From: Halichondria panicea
Taxonomy: Eukaryota > Porifera > Demospongiae > Suberitida > Halichondriidae
Direction: 5' to 3'
NCBI RefSeq assembly: GCF_963675165.1
Contig: NC_087388.1
Coordinates: forward strand, 4,097,047-4,161,046
Length of the DNA stretch: 64,000 nucleotides
Shown here: piece after piece, positions 1 through 11,840 of the stretch
Numbering within the stretch: the first letter of the stretch is position 1
How the letters are laid out: every line of letters starts with the position of its first letter
The notes under the pieces: model-generated
The model's input: the letters and a program-made list of their open reading frames with translations, nothing else
What the model was told of the DNA's origin: nothing
Database searches by the model: none
Position numbers and translations under genes: made by a program

Positions 1-293
1 CAAAGATATATAACAGTTTGAAGATGAGTGAAATACGTGAAACATTGCTACACCAATCCTGGCCTAATTACAACCACTAGTTGTAATAATAATTATAATA
101 TACAATATATGACATTCGTGTATAACAGTATGGTTATAAGTTGAATTGTATACAATTATCATATTTACAGCTTGAAGTTGCGTAGTTGTTCATGGGTATT
201 ACACTCAAACTTTTTTCATCAAAGCTATGAAACAATACTGTAAAAGACTATAATAATTCTTTGTATATTAATGCATGATGTGACTCAACAAAC

Positions 294-3200
294 CTTTTTC
301 CGTAGTACTTGCTCCTCATATTCAGGTAGAGATGGATCTGGACTTGAACCTAGACCTGAATCCTGTTGGAGTTCTGCTTTTCTCCATTGAGTCAGTTTTA
401 TCTGTATAATTATAGGATGCAAACTTGGCTCATCAATCTGGTTATAGGTTCAAGCTGGTTTCGATGCTGTAATTCCTATATAGTTTGAAGATACTTGAAA
501 GAGCTCTTTTCTAATTAATAACTCCAGTATCACTAGAAAAAAAAGCCAAAATTTTGTTTGCCAAGTGAATCTTTGCCTATAAATTATAAGTACAGCTAAC
601 TGATACATAATTATATACTGCATGGGTTCAATCGTAGAGTATTATACAGCACATGGTAGAGCAATTTTTTTGTCTGTATTATGGTTCATGGTGCATGCTC
701 AGTCAGCAATGATCTCTACCCATCCCTACTTATATCAGAGCTGTATAATATATATGGCCGCTGCAATGGTTGCCTCATAAAACAGTTATCATTCGGCTTT
801 CCCTGTTTGCTTGTTTCCATGCATTTTGGTGCTTTCTAGGCCTGCATGGCCAATCCTAAAAACTTTTATATCGCAAATGTGTTTGGTCTAGAATCATACA
901 CAGACCTGAGGCACATGGGGGCCACTGGTTATAGTATAGTCAGTCAGTCATGTGTTACGTTTGTTTGTTTGTTTGTTAGTAAATCTGCTCACCTGCATGC
1001 TAAAGTGCTGCGTTTACAGCACGGATAGCCTCAGGCTCAACATAAGTTAGTTGTGGCAGATCAGTTTTCACATAAAAGCTTTGTTGTCGAATAAAAACGA
1101 GCAAAAACTATAATAAGACTTATTTTAGACAGATCACTAATTGCATTCCATTGTACAGCCACCATCTTGCACACTAGCCTTGTCCCCAGGCTGATTTGAA
1201 GTGTTGTTACTTGGAAGCTTGCTGGCTATAATTATAGAGCCATACCTACTAGTAGATGTGTGCGGCTTTTATTCGAGGTACTTTCTTACACATGCGCACC
1301 ACATGAAACCATGCATGCATATGGAGCTGTGAATTGGTTTACATGAATGTGAAGACTCCATGCAGGCTTCTTTGCTGACTCTATTGTATCAGTGCATGCA
1401 ATGCATGGCCTATATAAGCACGGTAATTATACCGTTTCAAAGCTACCACAGCTTAATTTGTGTATAGGTGTACACCAGTAAAAAAAGAATTTCGCCTTCT
1501 GTTAGTTCCCTGTGGCCGTTAATAATTATCATCATGATACATGATGGTTAACGACCACCTCCAATCAGCAACCATAATATTATAATAATTATGCCATAAA
1601 ACGACCCAAAACTACATAACTGCAACCTCTCAGGTCTCTCTACTCCGTATAACGAGCAGCTTTCTAGTCCCCAATACCTTTAGCAATGGAAAATAACCTC
1701 GCAGAACAAACAGCCACACCCAGAATTAGCAGAAATTATTAATTGTTGAGATAGCAGTATTTTGTATACAATCATGAAAATTTAGCTGCAGCTAACTTGT
1801 CCCTGTACAGCCTTTAAAGCTTGTATAAGCTAGAGAAGCAGTTATAGCAAGGCTCCAGGATTTATTTGCAGCAGAATTGACTCATAAAGCATAATTATAC
1901 ATGTGATTAAACCTCTCAACCGAGACCGTCTCTCTATAACGACCAAAATATGTCCATTTTATGGAGGTTCCACTGTAGATCTACACTATACAGAATTTAC
2001 ATTAATACAGTAGAACTTCGATTATCCGGCTTGGCAATTTTCTCTGAAAATGGGTGTCCCTTAATGCACTATATTATTCAGCATGCACAATTAACAGCAC
2101 CGTGGACACAGGCATATTATCTTCTGCACATGCGCAGACACCCACGTGCACTAAATTTGCAGTGCAAGTAAGCGGGCGAGGTTTCTCCATTCGATCCGGC
2201 ATATTCAGTTATCCGGCCTGCCTCTGGAACCAAGGTATCCGGATAGTTTCCCTTAGTTGGGGGAGTCCCGTGCACCAATGCGAATGCGTATATGGTTGGA
2301 GTAGCACGTTTGTTCTACTGCAGGAAATTTGATTAATTCAAGTCTCCAGGGGCGTAACTATAGAAATGTTACGGGAACCGCAAAATGGTTAACCAGAAAT
2401 CACACCCACTATAATTATCGTGTAGAAGGCAGGTAAATGGCAGTATATAAATAATAGTTAGATACTGTTTAGGAGGTATATATCTATGGGAATTATAAGC
2501 CCAAAGGCCTGCTGTAGTATCCCGAGCGAAGCGAGGGTACTACGAGTGCCTGCGGGCTTATAATTCCCATAGATACCTCCTAAACAGTATCTAACGAGTT
2601 TAGTTGCTAGGTTCATTTCAAAAACTAACCGAAAGAATGGACGCAGACGAAGACCTAGGCCTAGACAAGCTCTTTTCTGAAGAAGTACTCGGCATAATAA
2701 TGACCGATCCCATAGACCCCGCCCTCTACGACATAAATGTGGAGGCGGAGCTGGCTACTCTTTCTACAGAACAAAGAAAGGAGGAGGAGCTGGACGAGCC
2801 AACAGAACCTGCACAATCTTCTCTACCTAACTCAAAGCGAATGAAGCAAAGTGTCTGCAGGCCTCTTATCACGGCAGGTGCAGTGTACAGTTTGGATAGT
2901 GATATCTGCATAAGGTGAATAATTAGAATGGAAATCCCGGGATTGACCTGTTCAAGGATGCTTGACTTTCGAGTGTGCCTAGACTCCGAAATGAAGCGCT
3001 TGCAGAGAGCTGGACTAGGGTCACAAAAGAAGGCTGAACCTCTAATACATACTCTGTGCAACTGCTGCTACTAGACTCTACAACGCTGGAGTGGACGAAC
3101 AAATGATAATGGATAATGGAAACAACTGGACACCGAAGCTTGGAAGGAGTTCGCAGCTACAAGAGAACTTCTGAGTGTCAAAAGAAGTCAGTTTCAGACA

Positions 3201-5343
3201 TCCTCAACGTAAAGCCAATTAACATACTGGCACACACTGATCACTCACAGATGGCAATGCAACAGTCTCGCAAACCAACTGCTGTCAATTTATGCCTCCA
3301 AACTTTAACTTTAGTGCCTGCAACGTTATACCATCAATCTCTCTATGCCTACATCCAACAACCAACGTATTAACAGCGACTGAACATTATAATTTTTTGT
3401 CATTACCAAAAACAGAACAGTTCCTTCTCATTGTTTTTTATAATACAATCTACAAAAAACATGTTTGAAAAACACAAAAATTAATAATGAATGGTTGTTG
3501 TGAACATGAAAATTACAGGTTTATATGAGAATTTACAGGTTAATATGGGAAATATAAACCCTGTACTGACCAATCAGATTGCTGGATTCTGGGCTACTAG
3601 TAACTAATGCTATTTACCTGCTCTTCTTCTCTTTTCTTTATCAACAATTAAGACAGTGATATAGAGCTCATTTCTGCTCATTCTATATAGTTGGCTACTC
3701 AGAGCTATTAAAAGCTAGTTAGGTGAGTCACATGACACTAGAAGTTCACTAGTACAGGAGGCAAGGCCTCCTCTGCCTTATTGCTAGTTACGCCTCTGGT
3801 CTCCTTTAATTAGTTGGGGGAGTCCTGTGCACCAATGCATGAGAATGCATTGGTTGGAGTAACACTTTTGTTCCACTGATTTGCAGCCCAATCAGATTGC
3901 TGCGTTCAAGTGGTAAATCTTATAGCTCAATTTAGCTGGCAAGGCAAGCTGGCTCATTGTAATGCAGCAACATGCAACTTCTGCCTGATATCTAGGCTAC
4001 TATAGAAAAGAAACATGATGAAGTTTGAACAACATTTCTAAGTCGTATAATTATATATAGGCTCTTTGTGTTTTGAGTATTGGTGTGCTACCAAAAATGT
4101 GGTATATATGAAACTTCTGGTTGTACCACTTCTTGTGCTAGATCTATAAAAAATGATATTTCTGCCTCTATACCTCTACTAGTCTACATCTTGTATTACC
4201 GGCTGAAATATCAAGAGCTCTTAAGTCTTCCTTGCATCCCAGAACAGCTATATATAATTATTAGCTATAGTCTAGCCAGCTAGACAACAGCATATAATTA
4301 TCGATTTCTTTATAATTATATACCCCAGCCTGAGCCATGTGATTGTCAGCCACAACAATAGTCAAAACTGCCTAAGTACTATATAGTGGAACAAAAACGT
4401 ACATCTAAGTACTGATACCCAACCATATACGCATTCGGACTCCACGCCCAACTAGATTTTTCCTTATCAATTTACAATTATCTACCTGTGCATGGATTTA
4501 ATTATATTAGCTTTGTGAACTATCCCAAGGGAATTTTTCCGAAGGAATCTCCCTGGGATTTCTTCCCACAGTCTATGCATGCTTATAGCATTTACCACAG
4601 ATTTACACCATGCATTGTATAATAATAAGCTTATAGTACAATGTAGAACTGTCCCCAAGAATTTCCCTGGGATTTTTCCCAGCACAACTTGTATGCTTAT
4701 AACAATCACTTTAGATTACCACAAACAAACATGGAATTGTAAAATGGCATGCATGCATGCTGCTAGGATTGGTAAAATTATGTGCAATCCTCCACTATAA
4801 CTCACTTTTTGCGTTGAGTTCCATAACCTGAGATCAATAATCCATTTATTCATTGGACTAAATAAAGCAATTACTCCTGCAACATCTCCACTCTCCAACG
4901 CATCTTGTAGTCGTTTGTTTTTTTCAAGAGCAACAGGCATTGGTATGTCTTGAGAAATTTGCTTGCTTAACTGATCAGCTTGCTTCTCTGATGCAGCAGA
5001 ATTTGATGGTGAAGGATTTGCCATGTAAACTGCCTGACCTTTCCTCTTCTGAACTGCCTGACCTTTCCTCTTCTGAACTGCCTTGGTTGCTGTAAAGTGT
5101 TGTGGTTAACAACATGCAGCTCTATAATTATAGATCTCTATTACATGCACATATCTAGGCCTATCAATTACCAGGTCCACAATTTTAATGGCTAAATCTA
5201 TACCAGATTTGTACTACAGTCTAAGACCCAAGTGAACACTAATTATACACACCAGTAGATGTAGCCATCTGGTAACTACAAGCCTGACTTATGCTCCCAC
5301 GCCTTTCGTTTGCAGTTTTCTTTCTTGGCGTTTTCCTCGGCAT
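294..5343 (-). CDS. 5' exons of a second SecA-like giant gene (partial, runs off left edge)
   Basis: I join three minus-strand exons: 5343-5253 (ATG, starts MPRKTPRKK), 5089-4806 and 401-294. Phases agree (91 nt; 284 nt ending in phase 0; 108 nt in phase 0). Exon 2 contains the core RLQDALESGDVAGVIALF and SPMNKWII; exon 3 is charged and ends EYEEQVLRKK. Each exon has a counterpart, in the same order and orientation, at 38168-31015, where I infer that the next exon is the 12.8-kb SecA-like exon. I therefore infer that this copy also continues into a SecA-like exon beyond position 1; that exon is not visible. The N-terminus is basic and probably disordered, with a duplicated KRKGQ motif. The donor after exon 3 is GTTTGT, which is weak, but the paralog has GTTCGT at the same place. 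Intron 2 (402-4805) holds transposon DNA. The start lies 323 bp from the divergent NWD1-like gene. Confidence 0.6.
2006..2260. repeat. Tigger/pogo-like repeat remnant
   Basis: The start TACAGTAGAACTTCGATTATC and repeated tatccgg motifs resemble the termini of the better-preserved TA-flanked element at 45236. I could not find a clean right terminus, so it is a decayed remnant. Nothing else is recognisable between 402 and 2346. Confidence 0.35.
2457..2595. repeat. long palindrome with GC-rich tip
   Basis: Arms of about 42 bases, starting gttagatactgtttaggagg and ending cctcctaaacagtatctaac, pair almost perfectly around a tip containing cgagcgaagcgaggg. The tip resembles those of the hairpins near 34350 and 34970, so this is one member of a dispersed hairpin family. 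Confidence 0.75.
2640..3210 (+). pseudogene. broken Crypton-type tyrosine recombinase (KIAA1958/ZMYM/QRICH1-like domain)
   Basis: An acidic N-terminal piece starts at the ATG at 2637-2639 (MDADEDLGLDKLF). It is followed by recombinase segments in shifting frames: LDSEMKRLQRAGLG with QKKAEPL (about 2970-3045), TRLYNAGVDEQMIM (about 3070-3110) and, in a third frame from 3116, TTGHRSLEGVRSYKR, which holds the GH and the candidate catalytic Tyr. These segments match the C-terminal half of the tyrosine-recombinase domain shared by Cryptons and by animal genes derived from them. Frameshifts near 2955 and 3110, and the apparent loss of the middle of the domain, make this a pseudogene. The family call rests on remembered motifs. 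Confidence 0.65.
5033..5080. repeat. 24-bp unit duplicated inside a coding exon
   Basis: The unit gaactgcctgacctttcctc plus ttct occurs twice in tandem and a third partial time. It lies in exon 2 of the left SecA-like gene and repeats the basic peptide AVQKRKGQ. The KRK clusters could act as a nuclear-localisation patch, which is inference only. The paralog at 37592-37869 lacks the repeat. Confidence 0.8.
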
Positions 5344-5666
5344 AGCTGGGTGTGTTGTGTTGGCTCATATAATATTATGATTAAACTGAGATCTAGTTAT
5401 AGGAACTCAGAATCAATAAAATCAGAGATGAGAGACAGACTAAATAGATCTAATCATCCACTATTGTATGTGCAGGGCACAGGAGTTTGGGGCTTTTATA
5501 ACTCATGAATCAACAATTAGAGGGCGGCTAATTTATGAGAGTAATTTCTAGCACGTGTCGTAGTGGAACTGCAGAAGACCACATCCTCTCAATCTCATGA
5601 CTGATAACAAAAAACTTTCTGAAAAATAACGTGATTAGCTACTCTTGCTAGCAGATAGTATAGGCA
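5344..5666. promoter_or_regulatory. shared divergent promoter region
   Basis: Only 323 bp separates the minus-strand ATG of the left SecA-like gene from the plus-strand ATG of the NWD1-like gene. Any core promoters and 5' untranslated sequence for both must fit here unless there are further upstream exons. I see no clear TATA element. Confidence 0.45.
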
Positions 5667-8600
5667 ATGGATTCAGTTGTGAGAGGAAATTTCAATTGTC
5701 AGCTACCCCAGCAAGATACAAATCTTGTCAGAATATTTCTGAGCTCTACATTTGGTGGTAAGCTGCATTCAGATTCTCAGCTATTAACTATACATTATAC
5801 ACCACAAGCAGCACTAGTTTGTATGTAGACATACAATTGTTCAATTATGAAAATAATAGTGATGATGGCAGAGTATGTATTTTCCACTGAATGAATGCAT
5901 GCCCGTCTAAAAGACTAAAGTAGTATAAATAAAGTTATATAGCTTCTGTATAAATGCAGTCCATGCAGTCTGAGTCAGTTTTTCCATTTTGCCGAAACTC
6001 GAATAAATATATAGAGTCTAGTACAATTATAGTATAAAGTGTATGGACGAAAGAAAAAAGTATTTGGCTGTGTGCTGCATGCCATGAAAGCAGGATCACA
6101 TCAAAACTATAGATCTATCATGGTAAAATACGATTATAATTATATAATTATATATAGCCATTATAATTATGTATAAGGGCTGATGTAATTATAACTCATT
6201 CAAAAAGTGATCAAATTGACCACCAGCTACAAAACACGATGATGTGCTAATGAGATCATAATTATAAGACATTATAGCAATCCTAAAGGTGAAAGATAAA
6301 CAGAAGCCTTTCAACACTATAGATGGGGAACTTTTTATACCAATATGATATCATTTTGTTAATGATTACACTGTCACATGCTGTACATGCATGTGTATCT
6401 GTTTCAGATTTCATTGAGGAACGCAACCGATTGGCTCGGGAAACATTTCCTTGCCTGCAGAAGTACTGCCAGAGCCTGGGTCTGGAGTTTCAGGTAGTGG
6501 ACATGAGGTGGGGGGTGAGGGATGAAAACATCTCCTACCATCAGACCAGTGACGTTTGTATCCAGGAGATACATAACTGCCAAAGACTCTCCATTGGTCC
6601 ATCCTTTGTGGTAAGCTTCATGTTGACGTCCTTACGAGTCCATGCATGCTTGATTATACCACACTTGAGTTTTTTTTTGTTTTAGAGCTTGATACTTACA
6701 ATAAAGTACGTTTTAGAACTCGATGCTTACAATCAAGTACGTTTTAGATGCTTACAATAAAGTACAACCATCATTCATGGCATACTTCAGTCCTATGTAT
6801 ATACTGCATGCGTGCGACTTGATGCAAGACAACATGCAAGTACATGCACATGTAATGTTATATATACACAGTGGCGTATCCAGCTATGTAGGAGCTCACT
6901 ATACGGCAGGGTGCTCCGTAAGCTTAAAATTGTAACTTACTGATTATCTGCATAGGAACTAGATCCATAAAATAATGGTGGGCAGCACTTAGATTGAAAG
7001 CTATAGATCTCTATAGGTACGTCTATAGTAATACCACACCTAAAGGTAAACATTATTCTGAGCCTATATTATTACAAGCAAGTCACACCTATTTCATAGT
7101 GGCACATATCTTATACACGTACCTTAATTAACTTGCACCTTAGAAAGCAACACCATCATGATGTACTATAATTATATAGGCCCTGATTGGAGATCGATAC
7201 GGGTATCGTCCATTCCCAGCAAAAATTCTACGCAAAGAGTTTGAGCTTTTTGTGAAACTGGGCTCGTCTGAAGACATTGATACGACTATCCTGTCAAAGT
7301 GGTACAAGGCCGACACAAACAGCCTTAACAAATCATACCAGCTTCTTCCGATTACCTTTCATTATCCCAACTACTCGTGTGAAGACAAGCTTTTAATGGC
7401 TTCTGACAGAGACCGCTGGTGGAAGACATTTCTTGAGCTCCAGAAAACATTTTGGGCTCTCGTAAAAGCCGCTGTTGCTCAGGGTCAAATGACTGCAGAG
7501 AGGGCCCACATTTACTTGCAGTCAGGTGAACATGCAATATTAATAGCTATTAGCCTTATGCAGTTTTAACAAGTGCATGAAGCCTCAAATTTGAGAATTC
7601 TCAGACTGTACCTACTAATGTTAAGCACTTTGTGATTAGTGTACTTTGGTCGCATGCTTCTTGTTTACACTGTTTGACAACTAAATGACTCAAATTAGTT
7701 CCTCCTTTTACAGTTACAGAGGATGAAATAAATCATGGAATCTTTAGAGCTGCTTCTCCTAATGCCAGCTGCCTGTGTTACACGAGAACATTATCCAACT
7801 TGGAAACAAAATTGACAGATCACCTTGCCAACAAATACATTGACATCTCTCCGAACACTGCTACTCCTTGTATTGATGGCGAAGCTCAGCGGCTACTACA
7901 CGACTTCAAGTTCCGTAAACTGCCAGCCACTCTTGGATCTGATAACATGCATTCGTACACTGTCCCTTGGATGCCTGGAGGCATTAATGAAGATGTCAAC
8001 GAGCACAAAAACTATGTAGATGAACTCTGCGATCAGATGCTACAAGATATCAAATCTCTCATTGATAAAGGACTTGTAGCAAGAGGAGAGTTGAAAAAAT
8101 CGGCTCTGTACACTGAAGTTCTACACCATGCTACTCTATGCCTTACCAAAGCCAAATCGTATTGTGACAGGGGAGATGATGTAATTCAGAAAATCAGACA
8201 CTTTGCTACCAGTACCAACAGTAAACCACTTATCGTGTACGGAAGATCAGGATCTGGGAAAACATCCGTCATTGCAAAGGTTGTGCATAGTTTGCGATTA
8301 TGGACGAATGGAACTGGTTTTGTGGTCATGCGATTTCTCGGCACCTCTCCACACAGCTCAACTATACGAGAGGTTTTGATTAGCATTTGCGAGCAGATTT
8401 GTGCTTTATACAGCATAACTCCTCCATTGTTTCAAAAAATGGACGCTATGGGTGTAACTCTGTACTTTCGAGACAAACTGATGAATACACTAGAAACTGT
8501 TGCACCTAAAACACTCTATCTTGTAATCGATTCTGTTGATCAGCTCTCTGCTAGTGATGGTGCTCACTCTATGAAGTGGCTTCCTTTAGCCACACCACCG

Positions 8601-11600
8601 AATGTTAAAATCATAGTCTCTATGCTCAGTGAAGGTTACAACTGCCTTGAAAATGTGCAATCCATGCTACCATTCTCCCCAACTAACTACATTGAGGTTG
8701 GTCCGATGACTATTGAAGCTGGCCTGCATATTATGAGCAAATGGCTCTCTGATGTTGGAAGAACAATCACCCAAGAACAGACATTTCTCATATCCACCGC
8801 TTTTCTCAACTGTCCACAACCACTATTTCTTAAATTACTGTTTGGTCGAGCACGTACATGGAAGTCCTACACAGACATAACGTCTATCAAATCGTTTCCG
8901 AAATCAACTCACGAAGCTCTCGACGATTGTTATGAACATCTTGAAGAATATTTTGGCAAAGTGCTGGTTGAGAAAGCTTTAGGTTACTTGACAGCATCAA
9001 GAGAAGGCATTACAGAGTCTGAGCTTGAGCATGTCCTATCTCTGGATAACGAAGTGTTAAACGATGTGTATCAGTATTGGGACCCGCCCACAAAAGGAGT
9101 AGTTCGAATTCCATCACTGCTGTGGAAGAGAATACATCACTTCATTTCGGACTACATTGTGGAACAGTTATCTGGAGGTGCAACAGTTATGGTTTGGTAT
9201 CATCGGCAGTTTATTGAGAGTGCAATGGCTCGATACGTGAATGAGAAAACGAACGTTTCTCTACACTGCACACTAACAGAATTGTTTGATGGCTCCTTCG
9301 CTAAAAGCAGCCGGAGTGTCAGGCTAACTCATCGAGACCTTGAGTTGGTCGATGCTGACAGACAAGTACCATTGCAACCACTAGCCTTTCCAGGAGGTGC
9401 TTACAATTTCAGAAAACTGAATGAGTTGCCTTATCACCTTCTTCACTCGAAACAGCTCAACAAGCTCAAAGCCACTGTTCTGTGTAATTTTGAATGGATG
9501 CACACACAGCTCAAAGCTTCCGGTTACACAAAGCTCATGCGTGACTACATTGCAACACAGCAAGTGCACAAACACGAGCAAGATGTATTGACTGTTGGTG
9601 AGACTCTCTCACTGTCCCACAGTTCCCTGCAAATTAACCCTGACATGCTCGCTGGCCAATTGTTAGGTCGAATGCTGAGAATTTCATCCACATCACCCAC
9701 TCTAGGCATATTAATAGACAATGCCAAACGTTGGATCAGCAAGTATGAAAAATGTATTTTCGAGCCTCTCAACAACTGCTTAATTAGCCCTGGAGGCGAA
9801 CTCAAAGCTACCATTTCTAGCCACCCTCAGGTTGTTTTGGGAATCAAAAAATCACTTTTTTCTCCCATTGTTGTGTCTCATTCCAAAACAGAGGACGGAA
9901 GCATTTTACAAGTATGGAGTATTGAATCCCTCGAATGTATTGAGAACATTTGTACATTAAGAATGCCTGGTAAAGAAATGCCTACGGGAAGCAACTTTGT
10001 AATTGCTGGTGACTTTGTAGCAGCAATCAGTACGAACTCATACACACTTTGGAATATGAATACAGGAGTTATGCGGGATCATTTTGAAACAGAATCCGAT
10101 GGAAAATTGACCTCTGTTGTTGCAACTCAAGATGGACAGCAAATACTTATTGGAACCTCTAATGGGCATGCTATCTTTAAAACAACATCAATACCGACAA
10201 GTGGCACTACTATCAAAGCAGAAGACTCGATACTTTCAATGGACTTGACACCAGATGATCGTACTACGGTTACACTGCTGGCAAATAATAAGTTTGCTTT
10301 GATTGACATCAACTCTAGGCAGATTGTTAAAGTGTTAAACGTTGATAGTGACTTTCACTCATCATCAAGCACAGTCAAACACATAGCCAAAAGCAGAGCC
10401 GGCAGTTTTTTTTTTATAATTGGTGCAGAAAGTGGCTCAGTTTTTTTTGTGGATCTGAAAACTTTCAACTCTGTTAAAATCGCTGCACATGGCAAAGCTG
10501 TAAAATGTGTCACACACGTGTCCGAGTTGAATGTAGTCATCACTGGATCACTTGATAGCCTTTTAAACGTATGGGATCTTAGTTCTTTTACTCTGTTGAG
10601 AGTCCTGAAAGGGCATGTAGATGGCATTTGGTGTGTAGATTCATTACCTAGCATGTCCCTTGTCGTGTCCGGCTCGAAAGACGACTATTTAAAGGTTTGG
10701 GACGTTGAAAGTGGGAAGTGTCTTCACACACTAGAAGGTCATTCCTCCTGGATCTCATCAGTGTGTGCCGTATCTTCAGATGTCATTGCTTCTGGCTCAA
10801 ATGACAAAAACCTCAAGATTTGGAAGCTGGGATCGGGTTCAAGCACATTTGATTCATCCACTCGGCATCTTGCTCAGCCAGAGTGTGTTGGACTGAATGG
10901 CCTGAAAATAGCTGCATCTGGTGGACCTGATGCACTGAAGCTCTGGGATCCACAGAACGGCGAATGCTGTATGTCAATAGAATCCCCAACCTCATGTCTA
11001 CTCTTCACTAACGATGGTGCTTTGCTAGTATCAGGTTCTAAGAAAGGAGAGATTGAAGTCCGTGATTGCAGTTCCAATTTTTCATTGCTGCATTCAGCTC
11101 ATAAGCACACAGACAAAGTGACCAAAATACTGGAACTATCAAACAATCGACTAATTTCAGCTTCACTCGATTCATCATTCATAGTATGGACGAAAAAACT
11201 TCAAAGTGAAACTGTTCTTCAGGGTCATTCTAGTGGTGTGACCTGCATTGCTATTGCAAATTTTCAAAGCATTCTTGCCAGCGGTTCTTCTGACTGCTTT
11301 ATTTGCTTGTGGGATTCTCAAAAACTTGAACTTGTGTGCACTCTAAAAGGCCATTCAAAAACTGTAAACTGTATTGTGTTCAATCACAATGATACGAAAA
11401 TTGTTACCGGAAGTGACGACCGAACAGCTCGAGTTTGGAATATCTCTGATTTTACTTGCACCAGTAGTATTAATTTTTCAGACAGTATTAAAACTATTGC
11501 TTTCATAAGTGAAGACATTTTCCTAGCTGGAGTTCATTGCAGTCGGAAACAGTTGAAATCTTGGAGCGCTAATACTGGAGGATTTGTGTGTGAATTTAAT

Positions 11601-11840
11601 GGTCACACGCATGCTGTAATGTGTATGTTGATCATAGATTCTGATCATGTAGTGACCGGATCTCGAGATGGAACTATCAAGCTGTGGTGTTCTGATAACG
11701 GCTCGTTACTAGCCAGCTATGATCTTCAATCTCAAGTGAAGCATATTGCTGTTGTCAAGTCAACTACTAAGCATTTCATTCTAGCTGCTACCACAAAGAC
11801 TGGCCCAATAGCATTCTTAAAACTGATGTGTATTTTCTAA
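5667..11840 (+). CDS. NWD1-like: NWD1-like STAND protein: DUF4062, NACHT ATPase, WD40 repeats
   Basis: There are four exons: 5667-5757, 6408-6610, 7180-7525 and 7714-11840. All junctions are GT-AG and in phase, giving 1,588 residues; human NWD1 is of similar length. The N-terminus has the DUF4062 signature VRIFLSSTFG joined to DFIEERNRL, then VVDMRWGV and ALIGDRYGYRPFP. A NACHT P-loop GRSGSGKT lies near residue 390 and a Walker B LVIDSVDQL near 483. NWD1-type winged-helix motifs follow (LGYLTASREGITESELEHVL; LNELPYHLLHS). From about residue 915 to the end are many WD40 blades (for example SGSKDDYLKVWD, TGSRDGTIKLW). Such proteins are cytosolic nucleotide-switch sensors or scaffolds that oligomerise on activation; the ligand here is unknown. 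The gene is divergent from a SecA-like gene and convergent with its paralog. A co-orthologous TEP1/NPHP3-like assignment is less likely. Confidence 0.88.
6685..6765. repeat. short tandem repeat in NWD1-like intron 2
   Basis: Three imperfect units of about 28-33 bp share gatgcttacaat-aagtacgttttaga. They lie in the 569-bp intron 6611-7179, which otherwise shows no coding sequence. Confidence 0.7.

Larger units (their letters stand above)
2347..3798. mobile_element. hAT-like element with 5-bp target duplication
   Basis: The left end CAGGGGCGTAACTA and the right end TAGTTACGCCTCTG are inverted copies with one mismatch, and both are flanked by gtctc. The CAGNGGCGTA terminus is typical of hAT transposons, and a 5-bp duplication fits the hAT5 subgroup rather than classical 8-bp hATs. 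No hAT transposase is visible. The interior holds a long palindrome and a broken tyrosine-recombinase gene. It sits in intron 2 of the left SecA-like gene. Confidence 0.7.
2256..3880. repeat. direct repeat flanking the hAT-like element
   Basis: A roughly 70-bp sequence beginning agttgggggagtcc and followed by gtgcaccaatg occurs at about 2256-2322 and again at about 3813-3880, in the same orientation. It lies outside both ends of the transposon at 2347-3798. The second copy has an extra short insertion. Confidence 0.65.

Noticed and set aside
7800-7802. TTG at 7800 as the start of the NWD1-like protein
   Set aside because: The frame is open further upstream to the acceptor at 7713 and joins three earlier exons that supply the DUF4062 domain and an ATG at 5667.
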